Shown here in pieces: positions 35,384 through 44,304 of a stretch of DNA of 64,000 nucleotides; position 1 is the stretch's first letter; every line of letters begins with the position of its first letter. Position numbers and translations under genes: made by a program. Source of the stretch: an uncultured Sphingorhabdus sp. (GTDB lineage Bacteria; Pseudomonadota; Alphaproteobacteria; Sphingomonadales; Sphingomonadaceae); the NCBI GenBank assembly GCA_947492905.1, contig CANLOL010000001.1:1590578-1654577 (forward strand), read 5' to 3'. The notes under the pieces were generated by a model. The model ran no database searches. It was not told where the DNA came from and was given only the letters and a program-made list of their open reading frames with translations.

Positions 35384-36655
35384 TCACTCTTTCTCTTTTT
35401 TTGATAAGATTGATTTGAAACCACTTAGGGTTTTAATCATTGATTTCTTACCTTTTGACTCTTCATTTTCATCATCTTGCGCATCTACACTGCCTAGAAC
35501 CGCTTCTGCGATTTTTGCAATAACATTAGATGCTTTGCTATTTGGCGCAGCCGCAATTAGCGTTTGCCCTAATTTTGAAGCTTGCGTGCACGCTTTATAA
35601 TCAGCGGGAATAATGAAATCGATGGTCTGGTCAATTGAGCTTTCAAACTCTTTGCGTGAGATTTCATTGTTCGATGAATTCACTTTATTGGCCACGATTA
35701 TGATCTTGGCTTGCATAGCATTGCTGCCAAGCCATGCGATGATACGAATAGCATCTCTTGCTGCGGCTAATGTCAATTCTGTATTCAAAATCACGACATT
35801 TAGATCATTTGCTAAATGCGGATAATCAATCAACATGTTGCGCGGGGCATCAATAATACTATTGTCGAAAGCACTGCGGAATTCTTCTTGTAGTTGGAAG
35901 AAAGCACTACCATCGCTCATAACAGCATTATTCATCGGCGCTTCTGCAGATAGAATAGAGAGATTATCATTGGCTTTGATAAGAGCACGTTCGATAAACA
36001 AACCATCAATACGGCTTGGGTTGTCAATCGCGTCAATCAAACCACGGCCAGGCTCTAAATCAAGAGTAAGAGCGCCTGTACCAAAATGAACATCTAAATC
36101 TAATAGTCCAGTCGACATCTGCATTTTTTCGCTTAATATCCAAGCCAATGATGTCGCAAGAGTAGATGCGCCTGAACCGCCTCTTGTGCCAACTACGGCA
36201 GTAGAGATATGAGGGCGTTCAGAGCCATTTTCTTCTTGTTTCGCTGTATTTATGCTTGTTTGCGCATTGACAATAGCATCGCGTAACATGTCTGGATTAA
36301 CTGGCTTTAGCAAATAATCTTGCAGGCCAGAAATTATCAAATCACGATATAGACGAACATCATTCACCTGACCCATAGCGATCACAACAGTGCCCGGTTC
36401 GCATACTTCTGCAAGCGAATTGATATCATTTATCGGATCACCAGATTCGGATAAATCAACCAACAATATCTGCGGACTTGCTGATACGGATAGAGATTGA
36501 ATAGCATTGCGAAGGCCGCCTTTATTGACCTTTTCTTCTGCCCAACCCATTTCATTGCACACTGAACGTGTGACATCTAATGTCATTTCATCGCATAAAA
36601 ATGCCATGAATGGATCACGATTGCCGGCTTGACCAGCTTTCCATGGAGCGTTCAT
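35384..36655 (-). CDS. cpaE: Pilus assembly protein CpaE/TadZ
   Basis: This 423-residue polar localisation factor has an N-terminal receiver-like domain (about 15-135) and a MinD/ParA-like ATPase domain (about 150-390). The deviant Walker A TRGGSGASTLATSLAW lacks the usual lysine after glycine, as is common in CpaE. DLDVHFGTGALTLDLEP is the next conserved block. I set the start at the ATG at 36655 (MNAPWKAG), preceded by AGGAGGAGGA; the open frame runs to 36742 inside cpaD. TadZ recruits the ATPase TadA/CpaF to the pole in studied systems, so the absence of cpaF nearby is notable. Confidence 0.9.
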   Translation of the reverse strand: MNAPWKAGQAGNRDPFMAFLCDEMTLDVTRSVCNEMGWAEEKVNKGGLRNAIQSLSVSASPQILLVDLSESGDPINDINSLAEVCEPGTVVIAMGQVNDVRLYRDLIISGLQDYLLKPVNPDMLRDAIVNAQTSINTAKQEENGSERPHISTAVVGTRGGSGASTLATSLAWILSEKMQMSTGLLDLDVHFGTGALTLDLEPGRGLIDAIDNPSRIDGLFIERALIKANDNLSILSAEAPMNNAVMSDGSAFFQLQEEFRSAFDNSIIDAPRNMLIDYPHLANDLNVVILNTELTLAAARDAIRIIAWLGSNAMQAKIIIVANKVNSSNNEISRKEFESSIDQTIDFIIPADYKACTQASKLGQTLIAAAPNSKASNVIAKIAEAVLGSVDAQDDENEESKGKKSMIKTLSGFKSILSKKEKE

Positions 36656-36656
36656 A

Positions 36657-37295
36657 TTATTGTCCTCCTCCTGCTGAAGTATTACCAGTGGTGCCAGCAG
36701 AAGCCGCTTGATCACGGTATGCATTAATCGCTTTGCTGCCATTGGTTGGATCAGATGAGCTTTTATCTACACCGCGAACCAAATCTTCTGGATCAGCAAC
36801 CATAGCTGCTAAATTGCTATTGGTTGCACAGCCATAATTGCTATGGTTTCCACTGTTAAAGTTTGAATTAGACGTCGATTCCCAATTTGGGCATGACGGC
36901 ACAGATGCAGTTGAGCGTGATACGATAATTCTTACTGAACCAGCGGGAATGCTGCCTTCAGTCAATGGCGCTTGATCTTGGAGCAATAAACCGCGATTAG
37001 CCGCTAAATCAGCCACAGTTTGCTGGGCAAGAGCATTATTAAAGCCATCACCAAAGTCCAAAGATACGCGATCACCATAACCAAGATCCAAAGCATTCAT
37101 CCATTCTGTCAGACGCTTTTGCTCAAAAGACGCTATACCATCTTCACTTGATAGATTAACATCAAGCGCATAATTATTGCGTTCTACAACAGGCTGATGG
37201 ATGGAATATAGGCTGCTATTATCGCTAATGCTGCCTGCACATCCTGCAACGGAAAGGCCAATAACGAAGCTTGCTAATATGTTAAACTTTTTCAT
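36657..37295 (-). CDS. cpaD: Pilus assembly lipoprotein CpaD
   Basis: This 212-residue lipoprotein has a type II signal with lipobox VAGC (cysteine 19). The CpaD family blocks are YSIHQPVVERNNYALDVNLS, EQKRLTEWMNALDLGYGDRV, VRIIVSRSTASVPSCPNWES and NYGCATNSNLAAMVADPEDLV followed in the same block by RG. CpaD assists the secretin in the outer membrane. The stop is 1 bp before the cpaE start codon region, with the cpaE binding site inside its last codons. The C-terminal tail is Gly/Ser/Ala-rich. Confidence 0.9.
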   Translation of the reverse strand: MKKFNILASFVIGLSVAGCAGSISDNSSLYSIHQPVVERNNYALDVNLSSEDGIASFEQKRLTEWMNALDLGYGDRVSLDFGDGFNNALAQQTVADLAANRGLLLQDQAPLTEGSIPAGSVRIIVSRSTASVPSCPNWESTSNSNFNSGNHSNYGCATNSNLAAMVADPEDLVRGVDKSSSDPTNGSKAINAYRDQAASAGTTGNTSAGGGQ

Positions 37296-37315
37296 TTTTT
37301 ATCTCCGTTACCTAA

Positions 37316-38833
37316 TTATCCACCAAAGCTAAAACCGGGTGCGGTTTTCTCGTTTGATTTTTTCTCATTACTTTTTTTAGCGCTGCGCTTGGGCTGGGCA
37401 TTACCCTTTGAACCACTGCTAATAGAAGGCGCGATTACAGCACTTCCACCAACTACAGGACCAGGACGCGGTTTTTTATCATCGCCACCATTGGTTTTTC
37501 CGAGGAAAATTCGCTCCAAATCATTAGGGGCGTTATAACCATCTGTTGGCAATTTAATATCGCTCGCATTAACTGGTTTCACCAAATAAGGGGTGATAAC
37601 GATCATCAATTCAGATTGGTTCTTCTGCCAATTGTCAGACTTAAACAGGCTGCCTAAAATCGGAACATCTCCAATACCCGGTATTTTTGATATTGATGAG
37701 CTTGATGTGTTGTTTAACAATCCTGCAATCATAAAGCTCTCACCTGAACCCAGTTCCACAGTGGTTTCTGCAACGCGTTGCGTAATAGCAGGAACCTGAA
37801 AACCATTAAGAATAACGGCGCCATTGGTGGTGATGTCTGATACTTCTGTACGCAAAGTGATTGAAATACGGCCATCAGATAGAACGATTGGCGTATAAGA
37901 TAATCCAACACCAAAGTCTTGGAATTCAACAGTAGTCGCACCCAAACCAGAGGAAACTGGGATTGGGAAAGAACCGCCAGAGTTAAATTCAGCAGTTTGA
38001 CCAGAGGTTGTAGTTAGATTTGGACTTGCTAATGTATTAACTAGACCAATATTTTCAGAGGCATCAAGCGCGCCAATAAAATCCAATCCTAAGAATTGCC
38101 CTGCAATGTTCAGAGTATTATTGTCAACCGGGTTTTGAATATCAAAGTTAACTACGCCCGTATCTGGGTCAGTGGTTATTGTCCCTGTATTACGACCACG
38201 ATTTGCGCCAAAGAGAGTTCCAGCCCCTTGTTGATCTTGTCCTTGAAAGTTTGTGCTTAAGGCTTTTGACAAAGAGCGGCTAACCTCAGCAATACGTACT
38301 TGCAAATTAACTTGCAGAGGAGTTGCAGTTTTAAGACGACTTACTACTTCTACACCTTCGCCAGAAAAAGCTGAAACCAGACGTTCTGCTTCAGCAGCAT
38401 CTTCAGGTTGTGCTACAGTACCCGTTAAAAGGGTAATGCCATTCAATGTCGTAACATTAATTTTCGCTTCAGGCATTGCAAGGAGCAACATTTGATCAAT
38501 AGAATTGATATTATTACCAACTCTTATGGTCTTTTTATAAATTGTTTTACCAGCTGCATTGGTTGCATAAAAAACAGTCTCACCAGGTGCACGCCCGAAC
38601 AAATAGATTTGACGCGCAGTTTTTACTTCTACATCTGCAATCGCAGGATTAGCAATGAACACATCCGAAATTGCTTCGTCGAGATTAATCTGTTCACCGC
38701 TGCCAATAGAAAGCTGCAACACATTTGATTGTTGCTGCGCAGCTAGCGGAGCATTTACAGCAGGGACAGCTGTCGAAGCCATCGCTATTGCCAGAGCAGT
38801 TAAGCCTGATTTGTTAAAAATCATATTTTTCAT
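37316..38833 (-). CDS. cpaC: Flp pilus secretin CpaC/RcpA
   Basis: This 505-residue outer membrane secretin of the Tad pilus has a signal peptide (to about residue 33), an N-terminal pilus-type domain (GEQINLDEAISDVFIANPAI and ARQIYLFGRAPGETVFYAT), a BON domain at about 120-170 (MPEAKINVTTLNGITLLTG) and the secretin domain at about 250-430 with SGLGATTVEFQDFGVGLSY and GSGESFMIAGLLNNTSSSS. The C-terminal 60 residues are basic and Ser/Lys-rich, which is unusual but common in secretin tails. It sits 3 bp from the end of cpaB and 20 bp before cpaD. Confidence 0.93.
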   Translation of the reverse strand: MKNMIFNKSGLTALAIAMASTAVPAVNAPLAAQQQSNVLQLSIGSGEQINLDEAISDVFIANPAIADVEVKTARQIYLFGRAPGETVFYATNAAGKTIYKKTIRVGNNINSIDQMLLLAMPEAKINVTTLNGITLLTGTVAQPEDAAEAERLVSAFSGEGVEVVSRLKTATPLQVNLQVRIAEVSRSLSKALSTNFQGQDQQGAGTLFGANRGRNTGTITTDPDTGVVNFDIQNPVDNNTLNIAGQFLGLDFIGALDASENIGLVNTLASPNLTTTSGQTAEFNSGGSFPIPVSSGLGATTVEFQDFGVGLSYTPIVLSDGRISITLRTEVSDITTNGAVILNGFQVPAITQRVAETTVELGSGESFMIAGLLNNTSSSSISKIPGIGDVPILGSLFKSDNWQKNQSELMIVITPYLVKPVNASDIKLPTDGYNAPNDLERIFLGKTNGGDDKKPRPGPVVGGSAVIAPSISSGSKGNAQPKRSAKKSNEKKSNEKTAPGFSFGG

Positions 38834-38836
38834 TAT

Positions 38837-39859
38837 TTATCTCCGACCAACAGGAACTTCGGTGGTTTGATTGCCACGACTAACGCGAACTGTAGGCACT
38901 TCTTTAATAGCTTCAGCTTGTTTGGGGGTTTGCGGGGGAACGCTGCGGCGTTGAAAACGTGATACGTCTCCGCCCGTTGCAAATGTCGATTTCCCACTGG
39001 TAGGCTTAGCAACAGCTGTTCTTAAAATTTCAGCTTCTTCTTCCTCGCTTGCGCCTTCAGGGATAGAAATTTCACCGCTTGCTAATGCTTGTTCTAATTC
39101 ACTTTGATTATCGGCCAGTGCACGAAGCGATAGGCTGATAGTGCCAATGGTTTGTGCGACAGAGATTTTCTCTGCAATACTAGGCGTTGCTTCTAAAGTA
39201 ACCAATTTGAATTTTGAAACCAAAGTATTGCCAGATTCATCAACGCGTGGATTGGCATTTTGATCGGTTGCAAGCACACGAAGGTTTTTGATGATTGTCT
39301 CTGATACATTCAGTGCAGGGCCTTCAACGCCATTTACTTTTTGTGTAAGAACCAAATCAATGCGGTCTCCGGGGAACACAAAGCCCGAAACACCAGTACG
39401 CGTGGAAACTGGTACAGAAACTGCCCGCATGCCGGGGGTTAGGGCCGCTGCTAGAAATCCGCGATCGCCAGGTGCAACTAATGAACCGCGCGTAATGGGC
39501 TGCCCAGCTGTAATAGCATTGCGAACGACTGTTCCAACAATTTGCGATTGGGAAAATGCAGGAGGCGCATTAGGATCTTCACTAACGGGCGTTTGGTCTT
39601 CACCATCTTTCTGGATGAAATAGGCTTCTTCGACCAATTCTTCAGGCCAAGGCTGATAACCAAAAGCATCAGCCGTAATGATAGTACCTATTGGTAAAGC
39701 GCGTTTAGCAACCAATACCATTGGTCCAGTTGGAACGGGTTCTGCTTGAGCAGCTGCTTGCGGTGCTGGTGCACCAGTGCGCAGGCTGTTTGCGAAAAAT
39801 GCAGTTACGGCAGCAATTATCAGCGCACCAACTAGCAAAATTACTTTTTTCTTATCCAT
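38837..39859 (-). CDS. cpaB: Flp pilus assembly protein CpaB/RcpC
   Basis: This 340-residue protein has one N-terminal transmembrane helix (about 5-25), a SAF domain at about 47-115 (VLVAKRALPIGTIITADAFG), and the RcpC/CpaB part with MRAVSVPVSTRTGVSGFVFP, DRIDLVLTQKVNG and KFKLVTLEATPSIAEKISVA. It is thought to bind peptidoglycan and steady the pilus channel in the periplasm. The tail of about 90 residues is polar and poorly conserved. It starts 48 bp after cpaA in a single minus-strand operon. Confidence 0.93.
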   Translation of the reverse strand: MDKKKVILLVGALIIAAVTAFFANSLRTGAPAPQAAAQAEPVPTGPMVLVAKRALPIGTIITADAFGYQPWPEELVEEAYFIQKDGEDQTPVSEDPNAPPAFSQSQIVGTVVRNAITAGQPITRGSLVAPGDRGFLAAALTPGMRAVSVPVSTRTGVSGFVFPGDRIDLVLTQKVNGVEGPALNVSETIIKNLRVLATDQNANPRVDESGNTLVSKFKLVTLEATPSIAEKISVAQTIGTISLSLRALADNQSELEQALASGEISIPEGASEEEEAEILRTAVAKPTSGKSTFATGGDVSRFQRRSVPPQTPKQAEAIKEVPTVRVSRGNQTTEVPVGRR

Positions 39860-39907
39860 GACGAACTTGGCCTCCTAAAGGGTCCTCGAATTAATAATTT
39901 ACATCTA

Positions 39908-40381
39908 TCAACTAAAAGGGTTAAAAAAACGTTCACCAATGATGGTAAAACCGGCGAGGGCTATCGCAACGCCATATGGAACGCGCACTTTGCCTTCTAA
40001 TTTTTTTATTTTATGATGTGCCCAAGCTAAGATTGTCACGACAGCACCGAATATAGCCGTGTAAAATGCTAAGCTAAACACTCCCTGAAAATCAAACCAT
40101 AGAGCCATTACGGTCAGCAGCTTCACATCACCGCCGCCCATTTGTCCCAAAGCAAAAAATATTGCAAAAAAGAAGAAGGTACAGGCAGCAAACAGCAAAT
40201 GAAATCCTATCCCAGTAAGGGTGAATGTGTCTGTTGCGTACCAAAATAAGGGGGCAAGAAGCGCGATAAAGATATTCACTTTATCGTATAACATGCGACT
40301 TTTGAGGTCAGTATATATTGACACCAATAAGGCAAGCGCTAAGCCAGAGAGCGTAATAAGTTCTAATTGAGAAATATCCAT
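39908..40381 (-). CDS. cpaA: Prepilin peptidase CpaA/TadV
   Basis: This 157-residue A24-family aspartic protease cleaves and may methylate the Flp prepilin in the inner membrane. The two catalytic aspartates lie in SIYTDLKSRM (about residue 26) and MGGGDVKLL (about 85). Five or six helices fill the protein. It is the first gene of the tad operon. No flp pilin gene precedes it: only 86 bp separate it from the divergent lipase gene. That gap holds TGCGTTAACCAT, read on the minus strand, at 40387-40398, similar to the sequence upstream of ccrM. Confidence 0.9.
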   Translation of the reverse strand: MDISQLELITLSGLALALLVSIYTDLKSRMLYDKVNIFIALLAPLFWYATDTFTLTGIGFHLLFAACTFFFFAIFFALGQMGGGDVKLLTVMALWFDFQGVFSLAFYTAIFGAVVTILAWAHHKIKKLEGKVRVPYGVAIALAGFTIIGERFFNPFS

Positions 40382-40467
40382 ATTTCATGGTTAACGCATA
40401 AGGATTACCAAATCGTAAGCGTGGCGATATTTTTGGATGTAATTTCTATAAAAAGTAAGAAATTAAT

Positions 40468-41409
40468 ATGAATCGTAGAGAAATCCCATCAGAGGCAACC
40501 GAATCAAAATTCACTTTGAGCGATGGCTGGCAGCTAAGAAATATAGCATGGCCCACAATAAAGTCTGATTCTGCTAAATTTAAAGGCTCTTTATTATTCT
40601 TGCCGGGCAGGGGAGATCATTATGAGAAATATTTAGAAAGCTTAGCAGAATTACATGCGGCTGGTTTGAATGTGACTGCATTTGATTGGCGCGGCCAAGG
40701 AGGTTCAGGCCGTATGTTAGATGACCCCTCTATTGGACATATAGAGGATTTTGCCATTTGGATTGATGATCTATCGCAAATTTATAAAAATTGGTCAGAG
40801 AATAATCCAGGCCCTCATTTTTTAATGTCACACAGCATGGGCGGTCATTTGGTGATGCGTGCCTTAGCAGAGAAAGCCATAAATCCTGATGGGGTGATAT
40901 TATCTGCGCCTATGTTGGGATTAGTGGCTGACCCGATTCCTTTCTTTATCCGATATAATGTCGTGAGATTTTTGAACAAAATCGGTTTGGCAGAAAAACA
41001 TGCCTGGAAAGTGAGCGAAAAACCATTTTCTCCAGAGAGTGCCCGCGCCAAAATATTGACGCATGATACAGAGCGTTATCAAGATGAGATGTTCTGGTGG
41101 CAGCATAGGCCCGATGTTAAATTAGGCCCAGCGAGTTGGAAATGGGTTGAACAAGCCATGAAATCTACGCGCGCACTAGAAAAACCAAATGCTATTGAGC
41201 ATATTGAAACGCAAATATTGATTTTAGCAACCACTGCGGATCAATTGGTAGATACGGATCGCATTATTGATGACGCTGAGCGTCTGCCAAATTGCGAGTT
41301 GATATTATATGGCAAAGAAGCGGCGCATGAATTATTGCGCGAATGCGATGAAGTACGCGATGATTGTATGGCCCATATAGTGCGGTTTATCACAGCTCAT
41401 CAATCTTGA
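40468..41409 (+). CDS. Alpha/beta hydrolase, lysophospholipase (PldB-like)
   Basis: This 313-residue hydrolase of the Hydrolase_4/serine aminopeptidase S33 type has the nucleophile S123 in MSHSMGGHLVM, an oxyanion region LPGRGDHYEKYLE near 46-58 and DWRGQGGSGR near 73-82. The aspartate is in ATTADQLVD and the histidine in AAHELLRE close to the C-terminus. These features are typical of PldB-type monoacylglycerol lipases or lysophospholipases. It has no signal peptide, so it should act in the cytosol or at the inner face of the membrane. A FAD enzyme gene follows 34 bp later. Confidence 0.88.
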   Translation: MNRREIPSEATESKFTLSDGWQLRNIAWPTIKSDSAKFKGSLLFLPGRGDHYEKYLESLAELHAAGLNVTAFDWRGQGGSGRMLDDPSIGHIEDFAIWIDDLSQIYKNWSENNPGPHFLMSHSMGGHLVMRALAEKAINPDGVILSAPMLGLVADPIPFFIRYNVVRFLNKIGLAEKHAWKVSEKPFSPESARAKILTHDTERYQDEMFWWQHRPDVKLGPASWKWVEQAMKSTRALEKPNAIEHIETQILILATTADQLVDTDRIIDDAERLPNCELILYGKEAAHELLRECDEVRDDCMAHIVRFITAHQS

Positions 41410-41443
41410 TTTTGCATGAAGATGATTATTGAACGACAGATAC

Positions 41444-42571
41444 ATGCATGATTATGATATAATAATTGTTGGAGCAGGGATTGCTGGCACGAGCCTCGCT
41501 TATGAATTAGCGATGCTAGAGGATTCTCCCTATAAAAAAATATGTATCTTGGAACAGGAATATGCACCCGGTTATCATTCTACGGGACGCAGTGCAGCAT
41601 TTTGGTCGCAAACTTATGGCGGCCCTTATATCGAGCCATTAACAAGCGCATCGGGTGAATTTTTGAAAAACCCGCCGAAGGGTTTTTATGAAGGCAGTTT
41701 TCTTAGCAATCGCGGGGCTTTGAATATAGCGCGTGATGATCAAGCCAATCTCGCTACCCAGATGATTGATAGCTTTAGGGAAAATGAGGTTGATCTACAA
41801 AAGGTCGAGGATGCATTTATAAATGCACTATTGCCCAATAGAAAAGATGGGTGGAACCACGCTATATGGGAACCAGAATGCAGCGATATAGATGTAGCTG
41901 CGCTGCATAATGCTTATATTAGTAATGGTAAGAAATTGGGTGTTGCAATATCATGCTCATCTGCTTTGAAAGATGCTGTTTATCGCAATGGCCAATGGGA
42001 AATAAGCACCTCTTCGCAATCCTATTCATCCAAAATATTGGTCAATGCAGCAGGGGCTTGGGCCACGGATATAGCTTTAAAATCTAATGTTGAGCCGATT
42101 GTTATTAAACCATATCGGCGCACGATGGTAGAATTAGAAGTACATCAGCCTATTCCAAATACATTGCCCTTAATCGTAGCATTGGATGGCAGTTTCTATT
42201 TCAAAGCTATGGGGCAAAATCATATTTGGCTAAGCCCGCATGATGAGATTGCCAGCGATGCTGTGGATGCTGCACCAGAGGAAATAGATATTGCCATCGC
42301 GATTGATCGTTTTCAAAATATTGTTGATTGGGATATTAAGCGCGTTGTAAAAAAATGGGCAGGTTTAAGAAGCTTTGCAGAAGATAGACTGCCAGTTATT
42401 GGATATGATAAATCACAACCCAATTATTTTTCTTATGTAGGGCAGGGTGGTTTTGGCATTCAAACTTCGCCAGCCGCAGCACAAATAGCGGCTCATTTAT
42501 TGAATGATAGACCGATGCCCGCACATTTAAAGCATATAGATATTGGAAAATATTCACCCAATCGCTTTTAA
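41444..42571 (+). CDS. FAD-dependent D-amino acid dehydrogenase, D-arginine dehydrogenase-like
   Basis: This 375-residue flavoenzyme of the DAO family starts with the FAD loop IIVGAGIAGTSLAYELA. It carries the stretches PGYHSTGRSAAFW, LVNAAGAWATDIA, AGLRSFAEDRLPVIGYD and YVGQGGFGIQTSPAAAQIAA, which closely match those I remember from D-arginine dehydrogenase DauA of Pseudomonas aeruginosa, also 375 residues. It probably oxidises a D-amino acid to the oxo acid. The start is the ATG at 41444; a TTG at 41429 adds five residues. It may be cotranscribed with the lysophospholipase gene. Confidence 0.87.
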   Translation: MHDYDIIIVGAGIAGTSLAYELAMLEDSPYKKICILEQEYAPGYHSTGRSAAFWSQTYGGPYIEPLTSASGEFLKNPPKGFYEGSFLSNRGALNIARDDQANLATQMIDSFRENEVDLQKVEDAFINALLPNRKDGWNHAIWEPECSDIDVAALHNAYISNGKKLGVAISCSSALKDAVYRNGQWEISTSSQSYSSKILVNAAGAWATDIALKSNVEPIVIKPYRRTMVELEVHQPIPNTLPLIVALDGSFYFKAMGQNHIWLSPHDEIASDAVDAAPEEIDIAIAIDRFQNIVDWDIKRVVKKWAGLRSFAEDRLPVIGYDKSQPNYFSYVGQGGFGIQTSPAAAQIAAHLLNDRPMPAHLKHIDIGKYSPNRF

Positions 42572-42596
42572 TTTAGATAATTTTACGCTGTAAAGT

Positions 42597-42625
42597 TTGA
42601 CGTTACATGGTGTTAGACGCTAACA
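42597..42625 (+). promoter_or_regulatory. Putative promoter with overlapping operator for the YegP-type gene
   Basis: TTGACG at 42597-42602 resembles a -35 element. A 15-bp perfect palindrome TGTTAG-ACG-CTAACA (42611-42625) covers the spot where the -10 would lie. This geometry suits a repressor site. The -10 itself is poor (TAACAA). Confidence 0.4.
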
Positions 42626-42659
42626 AGTTTGCGTAATATTAATAGTGAAAGGAAAACTC

Positions 42660-42836
42660 ATGGCGCATTATTTTGAGATTAAGAAAAACAAAAAAGGCGA
42701 ATTTGTGGCCTATTTTAAATATAATAAAGAATCTATTTTTTGGACTGAGGGTTATTCCAGCAAAGCAGGTGCTAAAAATGCTATTGCTTCTGTTCTTAAA
42801 AATGGTCCCGGCGCAGAAACACGCGACGAGACTTAA
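42660..42836 (+). CDS. YegP-type DUF1508 protein
   Basis: This 58-residue protein contains a single DUF1508 repeat: [20 protein letters not shown] followed by [19 protein letters not shown], the family's [15 protein letters not shown] signature. E. coli YegP has two such repeats. Function is unknown. AAAGGA lies 6 bp before the ATG at 42660; a GTG at 42645 would add five residues. Its stop overlaps that of the convergent rnhA by 3 bp. A palindromic element precedes it. Confidence 0.88.
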   Translation: MAHYFEIKKNKKGEFVAYFKYNKESIFWTEGYSSKAGAKNAIASVLKNGPGAETRDET

Positions 42837-43282
42837 TCTTCTATTTCTTCCATGATGGCAATTGCTGCATCGCTAGCCAATGTATCGGCGCGTTCATTTC
42901 CAGGGTTGCCATCATGACCCTTTACCCATGTCCATTCTATATCATGGTCTTTAGCCGCAGCAATTAGCTCATGCCATAGATCGCTATTGCGAACAGGCTT
43001 TTTGGATGCATTAACCCATCCGTTACGTTTCCAACCTTCTACCCATTTGGTTATGCCATCTATGACATATTTACTGTCGGTAAATAATGTTACTTTGCAG
43101 GGTTCAATCAGCATGTTGAGCGCATTTATTGCAGCCTGCATCTCCATGCGATTGTTGGTGGTATTTACGTCGCCACCAGATATTTCTTTTTCATGCTTGC
43201 CATATTGTATAACGGCACCCCAGCCACCAGGGCCAGGATTACCTTTACATGCGCCATCGCTATATATGTGAATATTCTTCAT
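42833..43282 (-). CDS. rnhA: Ribonuclease HI
   Basis: This 149-residue endonuclease cuts the RNA strand of RNA-DNA hybrids. Catalytic residues line up with E. coli: D9 ([16 protein letters not shown]), E47 ([10 protein letters not shown]), D69 ([11 protein letters not shown]), H123 ([10 protein letters not shown]) and D133 (RADTLA). The length is normal. It is the third gene of the minus-strand unit ispH-thrB-rnhA, 9 bp after thrB, an order seen in many alphaproteobacteria. Confidence 0.96.
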   Translation of the reverse strand: MKNIHIYSDGACKGNPGPGGWGAVIQYGKHEKEISGGDVNTTNNRMEMQAAINALNMLIEPCKVTLFTDSKYVIDGITKWVEGWKRNGWVNASKKPVRNSDLWHELIAAAKDHDIEWTWVKGHDGNPGNERADTLASDAAIAIMEEIED

Positions 43283-43291
43283 GATTTGCTC

Positions 43292-44266
43292 TTAGCTATC
43301 GAAATTCAAAATATGGTTAATATTTATATCATTTGTGTAATATTCAAGACGACGTGCAAAAGCTATAGGATCTTTTTTAGTAACCAATGCATCAGCGGGC
43401 GTATTTATCCAATCCACTGTGCGCGAAATAATGAAACGCAATGAAGCGCCGCGTAATAATATGGGTAAAAATTCTCGGCTTTTTTCATTTATCGGTTTTA
43501 TCTGATGATAAGATCTTAAAAAAGCGTCGCTAATGTTGGGGTGAAATTTTGAACCATCTGATGAGAAACACCATGCAGCATGGGTGACGGCAATGTCATA
43601 GTCAACAATGTCGGTTGCTGCGAAATAAAAGTCTATTAGCCCAGAGACTTCTTCGTCCATTAGCAATACATTATCTGGAAATAAATCAGCATGAATGACA
43701 GATTTCGGTAATGTTTTTGGCCAATTTTCATGCAAATAATTTAACTCATCATTGATAAGCTGATAAAGATTTTTATCTATGGCATTGATGTCATCTACCG
43801 AACATTCTTCAACCATTTTCTGCCAAGCATATAATCCCATGCTATTGGTTCTATTTTCTTTATAATCCTGCAGAGCAATATGCATTTTTGCTAATGTAGC
43901 ACCAGTAGATTGGGCTGCTTTTTCGGTAGGCGAAGTTATTGAAACGCCGCTTAGAAATTCAATGATACAAGCTGGTTTGCCTGCTAACCTCTGCAGAATA
44001 GAACCATCTTTTGCTGCAATAAATTTGGGAACGGCTATCCCTTCATTATGCAAATGATCGAGCAAGTTAAAAAAGAATGGTAGCTCATCTTCATTCGTGC
44101 GATTTTCATAGAGGGTTAGGACAAATTTATTATGATCCGTTTCTATGAAATAATTACTATTCTCAACGCCCTCGGCAATACCCTTGCAGCTGATTAATTT
44201 GCCAATATCATATTTTTCAAGCAGAGCTTGTAATTCATTCATTTCAACTATGGTATAAACGGCCAT
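43292..44266 (-). CDS. thrB: Homoserine kinase (APH-fold)
   Basis: This 324-residue kinase of the aminoglycoside phosphotransferase fold makes O-phosphohomoserine for threonine synthesis. It is the ThrB type used by alpha- and betaproteobacteria, unrelated to the GHMP kinase of E. coli. Key blocks are AEGVENSNYFIETD (about 31-44), FVLTLYENR with the ATP-binding lysine replaced by leucine-threonine context, VIHADLFPDNVLL with D194 and N199, and SGLIDFYFAATD. The gene is 38 bp downstream of ispH on the minus strand. Confidence 0.93.
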   Translation of the reverse strand: MAVYTIVEMNELQALLEKYDIGKLISCKGIAEGVENSNYFIETDHNKFVLTLYENRTNEDELPFFFNLLDHLHNEGIAVPKFIAAKDGSILQRLAGKPACIIEFLSGVSITSPTEKAAQSTGATLAKMHIALQDYKENRTNSMGLYAWQKMVEECSVDDINAIDKNLYQLINDELNYLHENWPKTLPKSVIHADLFPDNVLLMDEEVSGLIDFYFAATDIVDYDIAVTHAAWCFSSDGSKFHPNISDAFLRSYHQIKPINEKSREFLPILLRGASLRFIISRTVDWINTPADALVTKKDPIAFARRLEYYTNDININHILNFDS

Positions 44267-44304
44267 ATTTTAGCTTTCAGATATTTTACTGTGGCTATAT
44301 TCGA

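Noticed and set aside
35643-36655. Missing Walker A lysine in CpaE as a defect
   Set aside because: The RGGxGAST form of the loop is usual in the CpaE/TadZ family, so it is not a sign of decay.
35384-36742. CpaE start at 36742, giving a 452-residue protein
   Set aside because: The extra 29 residues overlap cpaD by 86 bp, while AGGAGGAGGA stands directly before the ATG at 36655.
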